Assembly (NCBI GenBank): GCA_029256345.1
Contig: JAQSYC010000125.1
Location: forward strand, 1 to 5,420
Length of the DNA stretch: 5,420 nt
Direction: 5' to 3'
From: Clostridia bacterium
Lineage (GTDB): Bacteria > Bacillota > Clostridia > Lachnospirales > Cellulosilyticaceae
Shown here: in pieces, positions 5,025 through 5,420 of the stretch
How the letters are laid out: every line of letters begins with the position of its first letter
How positions within the stretch are numbered: the first letter of the stretch is position 1
Position numbers and translations under genes: made by a program
The notes under the pieces: model-generated
Databases searched by the model: none
Told to the model about the DNA's origin: nothing
What the model saw: only the letters and a program-made list of their open reading frames with translations

Positions 5025-5420
5025 ATGGCATTTTATTATCATGAAGTTTCCCGTACTTTCAGCGAATATTTACTTATACCTAACTTGACCCGAAAAGATT
5101 GTGTTCCTAATAATGTTGACTTAAGAACACCACTCATTAAATTTCAAAAGAGCGAGGTCCCGCCTATTCAAATTAATATTCCTTTGGTTTCAGCCATTAT
5201 GCAGTCTGTATCGGATGATAACCTTGCCATTGCCCTTGCCAAATGCGGCGGACTGTCCTTTATATTCGGTTCTCAATCCATAGAAAGCCAGGCTGAAATG
5301 GTTCGGAAAGTGAAAAAATTTAAAGCAGGTTTTGTCGTAAGTGTTGCCAATCTCTCTCCTTCTCACACCTTACAAGATGTGCTTAAGTTAAAAGAGAAAA
5401 CTGGACACTCCACTATTGCC
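5025..5420 (+). CDS. guaB: IMP dehydrogenase, N-terminal fragment (runs off right edge)
   Basis: IMP dehydrogenase oxidises IMP to XMP with NAD+, the committed step of guanine nucleotide synthesis in the cytoplasm. The 132 codons present match its N-terminus: TFSEYLLIPNLT (11-22), a VDLRTPL strand (31-37), NIPLVSAIMQSVSDDNLAIA (51-70), then AKCGGLSFIFGSQSIESQAEMVRKVKKFKAGFV. At about 104-132 the chain enters what should be the first CBS domain (SPSHTLQDVLKLKEKTGHSTIA). The catalytic cysteine loop and flap lie outside the window. The sequence departs from the common type, having MQSVSDD for MDTVTE and FGSQS for IHKNM, and fits a variant subfamily I associate with Clostridia. The start at 5025-5027 is placed 7 bases after GGGGG (5013-5017). 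The overlapping ATG at 5020 is in another frame and would not give this protein. It follows the secreted-protein gene by 12 bases. Confidence 0.88.
   Translation, partial: MAFYYHEVSRTFSEYLLIPNLTRKDCVPNNVDLRTPLIKFQKSEVPPIQINIPLVSAIMQSVSDDNLAIALAKCGGLSFIFGSQSIESQAEMVRKVKKFKAGFVVSVANLSPSHTLQDVLKLKEKTGHSTIA

Noticed and set aside
1..5420. Mobile element, CRISPR array, tRNA/rRNA gene or defence system
   Set aside because: No transposase or integrase frame, no terminal or regularly spaced repeats, and no tRNA-like or rRNA-like sequence was seen; the repeats present are operator or RNA-hairpin structures.

Overview
The window looks like a chromosomal segment of a low-GC Gram-positive bacterium, most likely of the class Clostridia. 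The evidence is AT-rich DNA, strong AGGAG/GGGGG ribosome binding sites, sigma-A type promoters, a T-box riboswitch in front of an aminoacyl-tRNA synthetase gene, a secreted protein with the copper-amine-oxidase-N (stalk) domain common in Firmicutes, and an IMP dehydrogenase of a sequence type I associate with Clostridia. I cannot name the species.

Layout. Bases 1-645 hold a minus-strand unit: a small MarR-family regulator (144-578) followed 29 bases later by the start of a pirin-family gene that runs off the left edge (1-114). Its sigma-A promoter (-10 at 611-616, -35 at 634-639) is flanked and overlapped by two near-identical palindromes with arms TATCTTGA/TCAAGATA, the expected arrangement for autorepression by the MarR protein. 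Bases 698-730 are the intrinsic terminator of metG. Bases 752-2713 (minus) encode a full-length methionyl-tRNA synthetase with its C-terminal tRNA-binding domain. Bases 2743-3058 (minus) are a T-box leader that can be followed from promoter to terminator: Stem I with a plausible AUG specifier, a Stem III hairpin, the AGAGTGGTACCGCG antiterminator core and a competing terminator. Uncharged tRNA-Met should therefore switch metG on.

Bases 3120-3776 (minus) encode a 218-residue protein I cannot assign. It is divergent from a plus-strand unit starting at 3999. That unit encodes a secreted 337-residue protein with a copper-amine-oxidase-N-like domain (3999-5012), followed 12 bases later by IMP dehydrogenase (5025 to the right edge), whose ribosome binding site abuts the upstream stop codon.

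Overall this is mostly ordinary housekeeping DNA. I see no mobile element, CRISPR array, tRNA or rRNA gene, or defence system. The points most worth a second look are the double operator of the marR-pirin unit, the complete methionine T-box, the apparent co-transcription of an exported protein with IMP dehydrogenase, and the unassigned 218-residue protein.
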